Shown here in pieces: positions 21,801 through 30,950 of a stretch of 64,000 nt of DNA (position 1 is the first letter of the stretch; each line of letters starts with the position of its first letter). Source of the DNA: Neoarius graeffei (Eukaryota > Chordata > Actinopteri > Siluriformes > Ariidae); the NCBI RefSeq assembly GCF_027579695.1, contig NC_083589.1, positions 38,295,835 through 38,359,834 on the forward strand, written 5' to 3'. Made by a program: the position numbers and the translations under genes. The notes under the pieces are model-generated. The model saw nothing but the letters and a program-made list of their open reading frames with translations, had not been told where the DNA came from and searched no databases.

Positions 21801-22616
21801 GTGAGTTGTGCGTTTTATGTTCCACAGCTAGATTTAAAATGCGGGTATAGAATAAGTGATAATATGTCTGTGTTTACAGCGGAGGCTTTGGGTATTTTAA
21901 AAGCCCTTCAATGGGTATTGGAGGCACGGCCTAAAAACGTGATTATTTGCTCTGACTCTTCATCAGTCTTACACTGTATTGAAACATACTCTTCAAATGC
22001 TCGCCCTGATCTAATCTCAGACATTCTATTGTTGCTGAATAATCTCCATAAGAGTGGCTGTGTTGTTTCTTTCCTGTGGGTCCCCGCCCATATGGGTATT
22101 AAGGGGAATGAACTAGTCGATCAGTGTGCAAAAGACAGCTTGAAAGAGGACACAATTTCTGTGTCGGTTAGCCCAGGTCGAACTGAACTAAGGAGTAAAC
22201 TCATGGAGGAAGTGTTCCAGACATGGCAGCTCCAGTGGGACAGAGATGTGAAAGGGAGACACTTGTATGCAATTCAGCCTTCTGTAAGCTCCCAGTGTAC
22301 TTTAACTGGAGTTAGGTCTCAGCAAGTAGTGCTGACACGTCTTAGATTAGGGCATTGTGCCCTAAACTCCAATCTATATCTGATTAATAAACACAGAGAT
22401 GGATTGTGCGACAAATGCAGAGTTCCTGAGACAATTTCTCATGTTTTGTTAGAATGTGTGCAATACAGTGTGCATAGACGTACGTTTTTTAACAACCTCT
22501 CCGGCCTTGGTGTTACCACTGTCTCTCTCCCTGTTTTGCTTCAGTTGAAGGATTATAAAGTTACCTCCATCCTGATTGGGTTTTTAAAAGCCTCTGGGCT
22601 TTATTCCAGAATCTAA
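18870..22616 (+). CDS. LINE ORF2: APE endonuclease, reverse transcriptase, RNase H
   Basis: The enzyme of target-primed reverse transcription, 1248 residues from ATG 18870. An upstream in-frame TTG at 18867 is less likely as start. Domains in order: APE endonuclease, about 1-220 (QWNARS, QETWL, TGDFNAHN, SCLDLMLVS, GSDHFPT); reverse transcriptase, about 470-780 (FRKGRS, LDIEKAYDM, NGTPQGSVISP, SLYADDGALWV near 670, FKYLGVWLD); RNase H, about 965-1110, with the D-E-D-D set visible (IYTDGSK, TAEALGI, CSDSSS, WVPAHMGIKGNELVDQCAKD); then a C-terminal C-x2-C-x7-H-x4-C motif (CDKCRVPETISHVLLEC). All catalytic residues appear present. It is in a different frame from ORF1, five bases after its stop. 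Confidence 0.95.
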   Translation: MVFNLLQWNARSLIGNGQEFKRFVTSSEISCHVICVQETWLKPSLDFVLPGYVSVRKDRKDRVGGGCVTFIKVGVEFRVVPIESSLEVLVTEIWSTTGRFSLINFYNPCLRLRTVELADILSQVRTPVIWTGDFNAHNVLWGSGKTDGNGEVVEDVMFDFNLVCLNDGHPTRVQLGSSTTSCLDLMLVSGELAGKSGWEVFDFNLGSDHFPTLGTFGLQLPAEMIRTDGRLNFFKADWEKFETVCDTLLPSIQNESIDQWNSDLTGLISAAAASAIPKKGIGLQRKAVPWWSKECDEAIKERNSAFRLLRRYPTVDNLIQYKRCRALARRIIKSAKRDSWREYCSSLSGDTPISQLWSTVRRMNGIGKKVDIPVLVVGASTAMTPAEKANLLVESFRKVHSFDNVDQESRDMMNQSVGGFVYSHELMSDDFNVFFSLDELKRAIAAGRKTAPGMDNLHYELLKHVSDALLDELLSLMNDIWRQGRLPKSWKHAVVIPVLKPGKDPSSPSSYRPIALTSVLCKVMERMVTDRLVHFLESKGALAEYQSGFRKGRSTMDNVIALDYEIKRAFANKESLISVFLDIEKAYDMLWREGLLVKLSRYGVSGRMFGWIRNFLEERTIQVRVGQVLSDVVSIDNGTPQGSVISPVLFNVMINDMFLDLNQGTGKSLYADDGALWVKGRNIPFITNKMQEELNTVVKWARKWGFKISVAKSKFVVFSRSKKKWNISLSLYDSSIEKVDSFKYLGVWLDSKLTWNVHVSKVITKTSKVLNVMRCLSGFSWGAEKGTLLTIYQAMIRSIFDYGCQVYGAAAISVLKRLDVIQFKALRVCCGAFASTSTSALLVETGEKPLMVRRVQLSLHYWNRLREKFAICPTSHILMDCYEFASDQMRSHPFLRQCMIWAKDYNLLDMVPVKSSYWGSVPVWLLPSFQIDFKLHKDKHDEEIEFSKDSVQEHIQHNWNLHLQIYTDGSKDPESGRVSCAFYVPQLDLKCGYRISDNMSVFTAEALGILKALQWVLEARPKNVIICSDSSSVLHCIETYSSNARPDLISDILLLLNNLHKSGCVVSFLWVPAHMGIKGNELVDQCAKDSLKEDTISVSVSPGRTELRSKLMEEVFQTWQLQWDRDVKGRHLYAIQPSVSSQCTLTGVRSQQVVLTRLRLGHCALNSNLYLINKHRDGLCDKCRVPETISHVLLECVQYSVHRRTFFNNLSGLGVTTVSLPVLLQLKDYKVTSILIGFLKASGLYSRI

Positions 22617-22734
22617 GAGTCTGACATGGTAGTGGACTTGATTATCCTGTAGGTGGCGGTAATACACCAGTTGGTGTCTAATCTGCCATATTAAACTCCG
22701 AAGAAGAAGAAGAAGAAGAAGTAACAGGTCACTG

Positions 22735-23343
22735 AAGGCTGGAGCTTGTTCAGGTCTTGTGTTTGTCCCTCAGTGATAGCAATGTGTGGAGTGATACTCT
22801 TTTAAGGCTCATACTTATAAAATGTTAATTTGGTTTGACTGTCAGAGTGCTATGTGTTCAGTTACACATTCTACAAGCTACGAAGAACTAGCATAGTTTG
22901 CTATAGTTATTTTTTTTTAACCATAATGATTCTTCCTTTAAAAGAAACGAGTTACTTTGTCTCTCTTTGAGAGAGCCTCTGTTGGAGAGAAGTCTAGTGC
23001 ATGCTCAGGCATGTAACAAAGCCTGCACCTTCTATTGTGTGTTTGTAGTCTCTCAATACCCCCTTATTTACTCCATCGTCTCTGGAGCACTTGCCCACTG
23101 ACTCATGGAGAATGAAAATATGCTCTCGGCATTTCTGTCCATCAGGGAAACAATGGCACAGCATATGCTAGTCAAAGGTGTTTAAGTGGTGGTTAAAAGT
23201 TGAAACATGGCTGCGTAAACTTTCTTAAATACTTAAATATGTGTATTACTTAAATACACATAAATATTATTCTCAGTGTTTTTTTATTGGAATATCTTTT
23301 TATATTTGCATACATACAACATAATCCATACTTAATACCTGAC
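22735..23343. other. No gene or repeat recognised
   Basis: AT-rich flank to the right of the LINE; no coding or repeat signal seen. Confidence 0.4.
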
Positions 23344-23907
23344 TATATAATCACTGGCCACTTTAATATTATGAACTTGTTCTTGATTCTAAGATTCCTG
23401 TTCTTGGCTGGCAGGAGTGGAACCCAATGTGGTCTTCTGCTGTTGCATGCTGAGATGCTTTTCGGCTCACCACGGTTGTAAAGAGTTGCTGTGAGTGACG
23501 ATATCCTTCCTGGCAGCTTGAAACAATCTGTCCATTTTCCTCTGACCTCTCTTATCAACAAGGCATTTGTTTCCACCAACTGTCGCTCACTCAGTGTTTT
23601 TTGCTTTTTGCACCATTCTGTGTAAACTCTAGAGACTGGCATGTGTGAAAACCCCAGGAGATCAGCAGTTTCTGAAATACTCAAACCAGTCCATCTGGCT
23701 CAAACCAACACCCATACCACAGTGAAAGCTGTGACAGAGATCCCATTTTTTCCCATTCTGATGTTTGAAGTGAACATTAACTGAAGCTCTTGATTTGTAT
23801 CTGCATGATTTTATGCATTGTGCTGCTGTCAAGGGATCAGCTGATTAGAGAACCGCATCAAACAGCATGTTAATGGGTATTCCTAATAAAGTGGCTGGTG
23901 AGTGTAT
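23344..23907 (-). mobile_element. Tc1/mariner-type element, internally deleted
   Basis: The right end, read inward, is TATACACTCACCAGCCACTT; the left end is a diverged inverted copy (ATAATCACTGGCCACTTTAA) at a TA site. The minus strand from about 23690 encodes the transposase N-terminus: SISETADLLGFSHMPVSRVY (helix-turn-helix), EWCKKQKTLSERQL and later SRRPHWVPLLPAKNR. The catalytic DDE region is missing, so this is a non-autonomous deletion derivative. A shorter relative is at 26080-26466. Confidence 0.85.
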
Positions 23908-24399
23908 AACACAAATTAGGGCCATTAGCAAGTATGAAAACTTATAAAGTGACATCGTGCAGCACCATAAGGGCAAGACATGAAGTCATCAGCATCAGAT
24001 AAGTCAGGAATAAAATACTTTGGGGTGTGCTCTTATAGGACAATAATCAATGTACGGAATCACATTTACCATACCATATAAAGGTATTTTATTACTCTTA
24101 TACCACAGCAACAATGACAATTTTTTTAATTTATTAATGAACAATACAGCACATTTTTTTATCTGGTAATAGCTACATTTAATGTAGTGGAACATCTGTG
24201 AGACAAGTTTCTTTCAAAATTATTTTAACGGTCAGATTTCACTGTTACCTCCTTAAAGCAAAGGAACAATAGCTTTCGATCTCACTGACTTCTTCAGCAG
24301 CGTTCAATGTCATATTAATAAGAAATCCAACAAAGAAGTAGTGGAGACATGAAGCAGTCTCAAAGTTTCAGAATTCAGTGCAGCACTATGACACAGTTG

Positions 24400-25123
24400 G
24401 GGTGGTACGGTGGTGTAGTGGTTAGCGCTGGCGCCTCACAGCAAGAAGGTGCTGGGTTTGAGCCCGGTGGCCGACGGGGGCCTTTCTGTGTGGAGTTTGC
24501 ATGTTCTCCCCGTGTCCGCGTGGGTTTCCTCCAGGTGCTCCTGTTTCCCCCACGGTCCAAAGACATGCAGGTTAGTTAACTGGTGGTTCTAAATTGACTG
24601 TAGGTGTGAATGTGAGTGTGAAGAAGAAACCTTTATTTGTCACATGCACACTTCAAGCACAGTGAGATTCATCCTCTGCATTTAACCCATCTGAAGCAGT
24701 GAACACACACACACCCAGAGCAGTGGGCAGCCATACTACAGAGCTTGGGGAGCAGTCAGGGGTTAGGTACCTTGCTCAAGGGCACCTCAGTCCAAGGCCG
24801 TCCCATGTTAACCTAACTGCATGCCTTTGGACTGTGGGGGAAACTGGAGCACCCGGAGGAAACCCACACAGACACGGGGAGAACATGCAAACTCCACACA
24901 GAAAGGCCCCCGCCGGCTGCTGGGCTCGAACCCAGAACCTTCTTGCTGTGAGGCAACAGTGCTAACCACTACACCACCATGGTTGTTTGTCTCTATGTGT
25001 CAGTCCTGTGATGATCTGGTGACTTGTCCAGGGTGTACCCCACCTCTCGCCCATAGCCAGCTGGGATAGGCTCCAGCTCGCCCGTGACCCTACACAGGAT
25101 AAGCGGTTACAGATAATGGATGG
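24400..25123 (+). mobile_element. SINE type A (older subtype), split by another SINE
   Basis: Parts 24400-24621 and about 24979-25123 make one plus-strand SINE with a 15-bp TSD, ACTATGACACAGTTG, at 24385-24399 and 25124-25138. The tail is AATGGATGG rather than GATGAG, as in the copies at 40622 and 56527, which marks a subfamily. It is interrupted by a SINE of type B in the opposite direction. Confidence 0.9.
24622..24978 (-). mobile_element. SINE type B inside SINE type A
   Basis: On the minus strand this has the same tRNA-derived head and GTTTGCATGTTCTCCCCGTG block as type A but a different 3' half: a CCTTGAGCAAGGTACCTAAC block, then GTGTGTTCACTGCTTCAGAT, ending in GACAAATAAAGGTTTCTTCT. The head is slightly truncated and no clear TSD was found. 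Other type B copies are at 46344 and 56147. Confidence 0.88.
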
Positions 25124-25525
25124 ACTATGACACAGTTGCACTGAGTTACAGCAGAGACTCGAGTCAGCTAATCTATGAGACGACAAGCATGATGGTGTTG
25201 GTGATGTTTCACATGAAAGTTGAAGCTTTGGAAGCTGATCTGTTTGAGCAAAGTGGACAAATGAGATGGTGAGAGAGCTGGACAGATTAAAGAACAAAAG
25301 TGTTGCTGCAGTGTTCTCTTTAGTTAAAGAGGCAAGAACCAAATCCCACCGGCATTGCTATCAACAGGTAGTTTGAATGGCATGATGGGTAATGTAGGAA
25401 ACATTTAACCAATCTAAAATAGACCAACATGTTCATGAAAAGTGTTTATTTTGGATGTCACTGAAGCTCACATATTGATGATAAAGATTAATACGTATGT
25501 TGTTCAGGATGGATGTCTTCTTTAA

Positions 25526-26079
25526 TATGAAGAGGGAAGGTTCTAACCCCAACAACTCTCCTGACCTAAATTAAACTCTCCTGGAGAAAGCAGTGATACT
25601 CTCTCCTGCTGTCTCTCACACATACAGAATAGGAAGCAGCTGTAGCATGTGCTTTTGCTTAGACCCTCTTTTCTGAGGCGAACCTCTGATCCGTGCCTCT
25701 CAGATGTGGTCGCCCTACTTCCTACACACAGCTGGAGCTCAAGCCACCATCAATAAGACGAACAAATTTTGCCCACATGGCACAGCTGAGCTTAGACGTT
25801 TGGCCTCTTATGAACCTGAGAGAGGCAGCAGAGGGAACCGGGAGGAGGGAGCTCACTGTGATATCAGAGATTGTTCGGATGAAAACATTGACTACAGCAC
25901 AAATTCTGATTCATACCCAAACTGGTCATTTTGGTTGGTGCTGTAGGATTAAGCCATTTGCCAGCAAGAACATTTATACTCCCCCCCCCCCCCCCCCGCT
26001 ATAATGTGTCTTCAATTTTGCAATTCTGTTCTGTTCAGTAGGATATTCCCCTGACAACCTACAATTGAAAGGCATTGCA
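25526..26079. other. No gene; 17-base C run
   Basis: Positions 25981-25997 are a pure C homopolymer. The first 60 bases resemble 9580-9640 (GAAGAGGGAAGG, then CTCCTGACCT), hinting at another short dispersed repeat. No coding signal. Confidence 0.4.
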
Positions 26080-26466
26080 TGAACACCTGTACAGCTTATT
26101 CATGCAATTATCCATTTGGCAGCATCACAATGTATAAAATCATGTGGTTACAAGTCAAGAGCTGCAGTTAATGTACACATCAAACATCATCATGGGGATA
26201 AAATGTGATCTCAGTGACTTTGATCATGGCATGGTTGTTGGTGCCTGGCAGGCTGGTTGGGTATTTCAGGAACTGCTGATCTCCTGGGATTTTTAAACAC
26301 ACTTGGGAGTTTGCACAGAATGGTGCAAGAAACAAAAACACAAACCCCTCATGGATGAGGAGGTCACATTTTATGCATTGCCCCACTGTCACATGATTGG
26401 CTGCTTGGATAAATGCATAAATGAGCAGGTGTACAGTTGTTCCTATTAAAATAACAGGTGAGTGTA
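26080..26466. mobile_element. Tc1-like MITE related to 23344-23907
   Basis: The left part (ACACCTGTACAGCTTATTCA) and right part (AATGAGCAGGTGTACAGTTG) are inverted copies, and the right end is AGGTGAGTGTA. Plus-strand traces of the transposase N-terminus remain (GVCTEWCKKQKHK). It is about 390 bp and strongly deleted. Confidence 0.75.
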
Positions 26467-26539
26467 TTCCTGCCTCATGCCCAGCGTTCCTGAAACAGGC
26501 TCCGGAGCATTGCTAGTTTATAGCCAGCCAACTGATTTA

Positions 26540-26990
26540 AAATTTGATTTGAAAATAACCGATATTTATTCTATCCGTATTCACTGGATATGAGCAATCG
26601 TACGCTCTGATTGGCTACTCTACTACTAGGATATCAGCTCATATACCATGAGTAGAGAAAAAAAAAAAGGTGGAGTGTGTTGCTGAACCAACCAAGGACG
26701 AAATAAAAACTCTACTTGAAAACAAAACCCCAAAATACAAAAAAGCAACAAAATATGGAATAAACGTATTTGATGGTAAGAACGTATCTTTTTTATTTTT
26801 CAAGAATTATTATTATAGCATTTTCACAAATTGCTACTGTCATTTCACTGGTTTATTTACATTCTAAGTTGGATGTTTTGTATAAAGTTCTTATTTATTG
26901 GATTTGCAAAAAATAAAAATGCTCTGTTTCTCAAAATCCAGTGAATGTGGACAGAATAAAACAGTTATTCCTTTCAATCTCGTCATACAT
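26540..26990 (+). mobile_element. DNA element with inverted ends and a DUF3504-like exon
   Basis: TTTATTCTATCCGTATTCAC at about 26564 recurs inverted at about 26938-26963 (TTATTCTGTCCACATTCACT on the other strand), so the ends are inverted repeats of about 45 bp. Between them a plus-strand exon of about 36 codons, at about 26667-26774 (KDEIKTLLENKTPKYKKATK, then YGINVFDG), ends at a GTAAG donor. The sequence resembles the N-terminus of KIAA1958/DUF3504 proteins, which derive from Crypton-type recombinases. The resemblance is from memory and short, and Crypton elements are not known for inverted ends, so the element class is open. Confidence 0.45.
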
Positions 26991-27065
26991 GGCTTATAGC
27001 CAACTCGGTACAACATGCCTTGTCGGCTATCAGCTCATACACGACCCGATTTCGTGGAATAACTG

Positions 27066-28369
27066 TTAAATATTCTCTCCATATATGCTATTAGCAATAG
27101 CAACACTCTTTATTGAAGTAGACAAAAACACCTTGGGGAATTCTTTCAATCCAGGTTTGTCTGTACAGTACATCATACTGTATTTAGAGCATCAGCCATT
27201 TTAAACACTTATTTCATCTTGTTCCTCTGTCTTCTGTCAATGTCTTTAAACAGAAAGTTTTGATAATATGCAACTGGCATCATATGAGGATGTTACAAAG
27301 ATATGTACACAAAGTAGCTGGGAGTAATTATGATGTCATCATATGAGTCTCGGGAGACGAGATATAGGGTAATGCTGTAATATAAAAATGATTTTTCTAA
27401 AATGATTCATAAAGACCCTTCTTGCTGTAATAGTGGTGGATCTGAATTTGATTTAATAATCATGTCTATTGTTAGAATTCAGCAAATGCTCTTAGATTTA
27501 TGAGTGAGTCTGAAGTAAACAGATTTCCTGTCCTTTTCTTATTATGGATAGAGTTCTATTCCATGCTAATAGCGCATAGTGTACTGATGTTTCAGACAGA
27601 GATTAGGTATTAAAAAATAAATAAAATAAAATAAAACATGAGTATCTTTGAAGCTGAACACTGTGGACTGGTTTTATTTGATTCAGCCGAGTGACTCCCT
27701 TTGCACGAAACTCCCTAATTTGTCTTGTATAATCCTGAAGACTGAGGTTTAACAGGTAGATCTCACGCTCACTTTAGTCACCATGTTTATATTCTGAGAC
27801 AGTCTGGACGGAGGGCTGTTGGCACAGCTATTGTCAGAGATTTGGCAGATAAGACAGATGGAGTAGTGCACGTCTCTGTCTCGCTTTGATCTGCAGCCCA
27901 GTGCGTGCATCTATGTTCTGATCTCCCATTCACCTCACACTTTAAACACCCAAACAGCTCTAATCTGAGTGAGCATGTTGTCTGGGGGCTTTTACCTCAA
28001 GCACAGGCACTGATGTGGTTATGGTCTGTGACTTGATGTTCTGAGCTCCTCTGTTCCAGCTGTGATGTCTGGAAGGTCCTGTTTGGGATGTTAACAAATT
28101 ATCTGATGACATGGTGCACACAGAAAAGACAGCCTCAGAAGAAAACAAGACATTTTTCATTAGACTTAAGTCAAGTGGCTTTTTTTTTTAATTTCGTTGT
28201 GCTATAGCAACTAGGCTTATTCCATTTTCAGGGGCCTTCATTGATTTTCAAATCTTTTAATGAGGGAGATTATGGCATGTGAAATTAGAGATATTAGTTT
28301 ACCTAGCTAGAGGTGTTGTCCAACTCACATTCTTGTATGGTCACAGCTGGAAACAAAAGGGAAGACCAC
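27066..28369. other. No gene or repeat recognised
   Basis: About 1.3 kb of ordinary AT-rich sequence with no open frame of interest. The short A-rich run near 27615 is AAATAAAATAAAATAAAA. Confidence 0.4.
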
Positions 28370-28372
28370 TAT

Positions 28373-29056
28373 TGCCGCTTTTCCACTACAAACGCGGCTG
28401 AGTTGGGCTGAGCCGTGCCGTGCTGAGTTGGGCTGAGTCGAGCTGAGCGGGGCTGTTGGAGTTGCATTTCGACTACAACCGCGCTGAACCGTGCTGGCTG
28501 GAAGTGGGTGGACACATTGGGTGGAGTTAACGAAAGTGGGTGGACGTCACGTGATGTCGTTAAGCAGCGCAAACAGTGACATCAGTGAGCTTTTAAGCGG
28601 TAGTCTCACGACCCGAATAGTAAACAATAAACATGGAGTCGTTAGTGTTGCTGGTCTTGGTGCTGTGGCTTGTTGTCACCAACAACGCCAACAGATACTG
28701 GCAAGAGCGTATAGATGAGGCGAGGCGCATAAGGCTTCAGAAATTCTTGTAATTCGTAATTCTTCTTCTTCCGGGTTTACGGTGTTTACAGATCCCAGCG
28801 TGCTCGCGGGGCGTGTGTGGGCATGTGAGGACACTCCTCCTCACCAATCAGTGCACAGGGGAGTGTCTGCTCACGCCCCCAGCCTCACTCGGCTCGCTTT
28901 GGCTCGCTTCAGCCCCACTCCAAAACGGTGCGAGTTTTAGGGGCTAAGCAGGGCTGAAGCGAGCTGAGTCGTGCTGTTCTTTGGTAGTCGAAACGCGAGC
29001 CGTGTCGGGCTGAAGTGAGCTGAAGTGAGCTGAAAAAGGGTAGTGGAAAAGGGCCA
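28373..29056 (+). mobile_element. PIF/Harbinger-type MITE, 684 bp
   Basis: The ends TGCCGCTTTTCCACTAC and TGGCCCTTTTCCACTAC (right end inverted) are flanked by a 3-bp TSD, TAT, at 28370-28372 and 29057-29059. Both flanks inside the ends are filled with GCTGAG(T/C)-type motifs, likely subterminal binding sites. A 39-codon ORF at 28633-28752 (MESLVLLVLVLWLVVTNNAN, then RYWQERIDEARRIRLQKFL) resembles, as I recall it, the start of fish Harbinger proteins; it ends before any catalytic part. Confidence 0.8.
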
Positions 29057-29452
29057 TATGGGTCTAAAGAATTTGATCAGGTAAAACAAACAAACAAAAA
29101 CTGGTAGATGATAATAGATGGAAAAACATTTTAATCATTCATTCATTATGTATTACAGGTTGCGGACAAGCTGGATTCAATCCCAGCTGACACTGGTGAG
29201 AGGTGGGATACACCCTGGACAGGTCACCAATCTACCACATGGCTAACGCAGAGAGACAGACAGCTGTTCACACTCACATTCACACCTACTGCTGGGTTTC
29301 AGTCATGTGACTTTTCTTAGCGGTTTTACCAGAAGTGAAATAGCTGGTGGTCTAAAACAGCTGCCGTAGTGCAAACAACTAGTGATAACTTATAAGAGTG
29401 CGCTTGTAATCTAGAATCCACTGCTCACTTTAGATATATTCAGAAGATTGCT

Positions 29453-29962
29453 ATGTGCAATGGAATCAACCCCTACAGTCTGGGAAAGAAGGATTTGTCA
29501 TACGATCTCGAAAACTACCCTTCAGTCAAGTTGCCCGACATCTCGAACTATCTGGTGTTGCAGACGTCCTTCTACACCGCAAAACAGATGAAAGCGTGGA
29601 AGAGTATGGAGGCTTACAACTTTTTTGTATGTGGCTGGGTAAAGGACCTCGGGATCAAGTCACTGCTGAATGAATCCTGTATTGTTTTTGCCCGTGTAAG
29701 TATGTTTTTTTCAATCTTTTTGTTTGCGTCTTTACAATGAAAAGCTGCAAGTTGAAGTGTAAACAAACAATAGTTCATTTGATTCTCACTTGTGTTGGCT
29801 CTTATCTGTCAGATAAATCGTTCACAAAGATCATCAGAAACTTCTTTAAAGACCTGGATCTTAGTTAAACAAGACGGAGAAGTGATCACGGCACTTTGTA
29901 ACTGTATGGCTGGGGAAGAATTTTGTTGCCACCTTCATGCATATGGACTTTGTGAGAAGTAA
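29453..29962 (+). pseudogene. SWIM zinc-finger protein fragment, two exons
   Basis: Exon 1, 29453-29695, begins at ATG and holds DLENYPSVKLPDISNYL and MKAWKSMEAYNFFVCGWVKD, ending FAR at a GTAAGT donor. Exon 2, 29813-29962, follows a CAG acceptor and ends at TAA. Both are phase 0, so they join cleanly. Exon 2 carries GEVITALCNCMAGEEFCCHLHAYG, which fits the SWIM pattern C-x-C-x(n)-C-x-H. This region normally precedes a YqaJ-like exonuclease domain in transposon proteins; that domain is absent here and the frame stops after LCEK. The role of such proteins in the element is not known to me. Confidence 0.7.
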
Positions 29963-30402
29963 ACAAAGAAACAGCTGGGAACTTTAGCGCTTCATGACTA
30001 AAAAAAGTACCATAAAATAACGACACATAGCAAGAAAAGTACTTGGAAAACACTAAGGACATAGCTGAGAGGGCGATACGAACCTTTTACCAAGTGGTCA
30101 CTGCAAACTCGAGCATGCTTCGACTCGGCTCCCTTCGATTTCAGTGAGAGGTTCAAAAGCCACCTTTCTCGACGTCTTTTTGTGAAATCCTGTGTCCATT
30201 CACCCTTTTTTTTATTAGTTCATGGGGAACCCTGAAGAAACTTTTATCAGTTTCACGGTTTGATCGATTTGAACAACCTAAAACAATGCAAGCGTAAGGC
30301 ATTTTTCATGCAAGCAATAAACCTTCTCCATACAAACGCTTTGTCAACTGAGCTTTGGTAGACCACCAGCTAAAGTTTTAAATAACTAATGAGGCGGATG
30401 CC

Positions 30403-30777
30403 GGGCGGCACGGTGGTGTAGTGGTTAGCGCTGTCGCCTCACAGCAAGAAGGTCCGGGTTCGAGCCCCATGGCTGGCGAGGGCCTTTCTGTGCGGAGTTT
30501 GCATGTTCTCCCCGTGTCCGCGTGGGTTTCCTCCGGGTGCTCCGGTTTCCCCCACAGTCCAAAGACATGCAGGTTAGGTTAACTGGTGACTCTAAATTGA
30601 CCGTAGGTGTGAGTGTGAATGGTTGTCTGTGTCTATGTGTCAGCCCTGTGATGACCTGGCGACTTGTCCAGGGTGTACCCCGCCTTTCGCTCATAGTCAG
30701 CTGGGATAGGCTCCAGCTTGCCTGCGACCCTGTAGAACAGGATAAAGCGGCTAGAGATAATGCAATGAGATGAGATG
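30403..30777 (+). mobile_element. SINE type A, well preserved
   Basis: Full head GGGCGGCACGGTGGTGTAGT, B box GGTTCGAGCCCC and GATGAG tail. It lies inside the SWIM-domain transposon, near its right end. The TSD is weak (GGATG on both sides). Four bases of the usual GTGAATGTGAGTGTGAATGG block are deleted. Confidence 0.9.
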
Positions 30778-30950
30778 ACGTGGATGTGACGTCACGTGAA
30801 ACCCAGCAATAGGCAAGTTAGAGTAGCTAATTGACCTAATCCACATGTCTTTGGACTGTGGAAGGAAACTGGAGCACCTGGAGGAAGCCCACGTAGACAC
30901 AAGGAGAACATGCAAACTCCATACAGAAAGGCCTCCGTCAACTGGCACAT

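Larger units (their letters stand above)
17559..22720 (+). mobile_element. I/Nimb-type LINE, complete and apparently intact, 5.16 kb
   Basis: It is flanked by a perfect 14-bp TSD, GTAACAGGTCACTG, at 17545-17558 and 22721-22734. Order: 5' leader of about 124 bases, ORF1 (17683-18864), a 5-base gap, ORF2 (18870-22616), a 3' part of about 100 bases and a (GAA)n tail ending at 22720. Zinc knuckles in ORF1, an APE endonuclease, and an RNase H domain after the reverse transcriptase point to the I superfamily; Nimb is the fish member I would expect. No stop or frameshift interrupts either ORF. A perfect TSD and open frames mean a recent insertion. Confidence 0.93.
24257..25521. mobile_element. Kolobok-like element (TTAA), copy B, holding two SINEs
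   Basis: TTAA occurs at 24253-24256 and 25522-25525, and the right end (AAGACATCCATCCTGAA inward) resembles the right end of the Kolobok-type element at 48524-51598. The interiors also match by eye: ATGAAAGTTGAAGCTTTGGA at about 25214 and GAGCTGGACAGATTAAA at about 25275 have counterparts at about 48761 and 48808. The left ends of the two copies differ, so this copy may be rearranged there. No transposase core was recognised. Confidence 0.55.
29291..30807 (+). mobile_element. DNA transposon encoding a SWIM-domain protein fragment
   Basis: Both ends read inward as GCTGGGTTTCA, 12 bp if the adjoining T is included. The flanking two bases are AC on the left and AT on the right, so a 2-bp TSD is possible but not proven. 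Inside are two exons of a SWIM-type protein (29453-29695, 29813-29962) and a later SINE insertion at 30403-30777. No transposase is visible. Proteins of this kind, usually with a YqaJ nuclease domain, accompany ISL2EU-type transposons as I recall, so that superfamily is my best guess. Confidence 0.65.
29150..30950 (-). mobile_element. Old SINE type A relic, split by a DNA transposon
   Basis: Parts 29150-29290 and 30808-30950 together carry the type A tail and middle region on the minus strand (CACACTCACATTCACACCTA, then CACATGTCTTTGGACTGTGG) but with many changes. The 1.5 kb between is the SWIM-domain element. The head is missing. This is one of the oldest SINE copies in the window. Confidence 0.75.
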
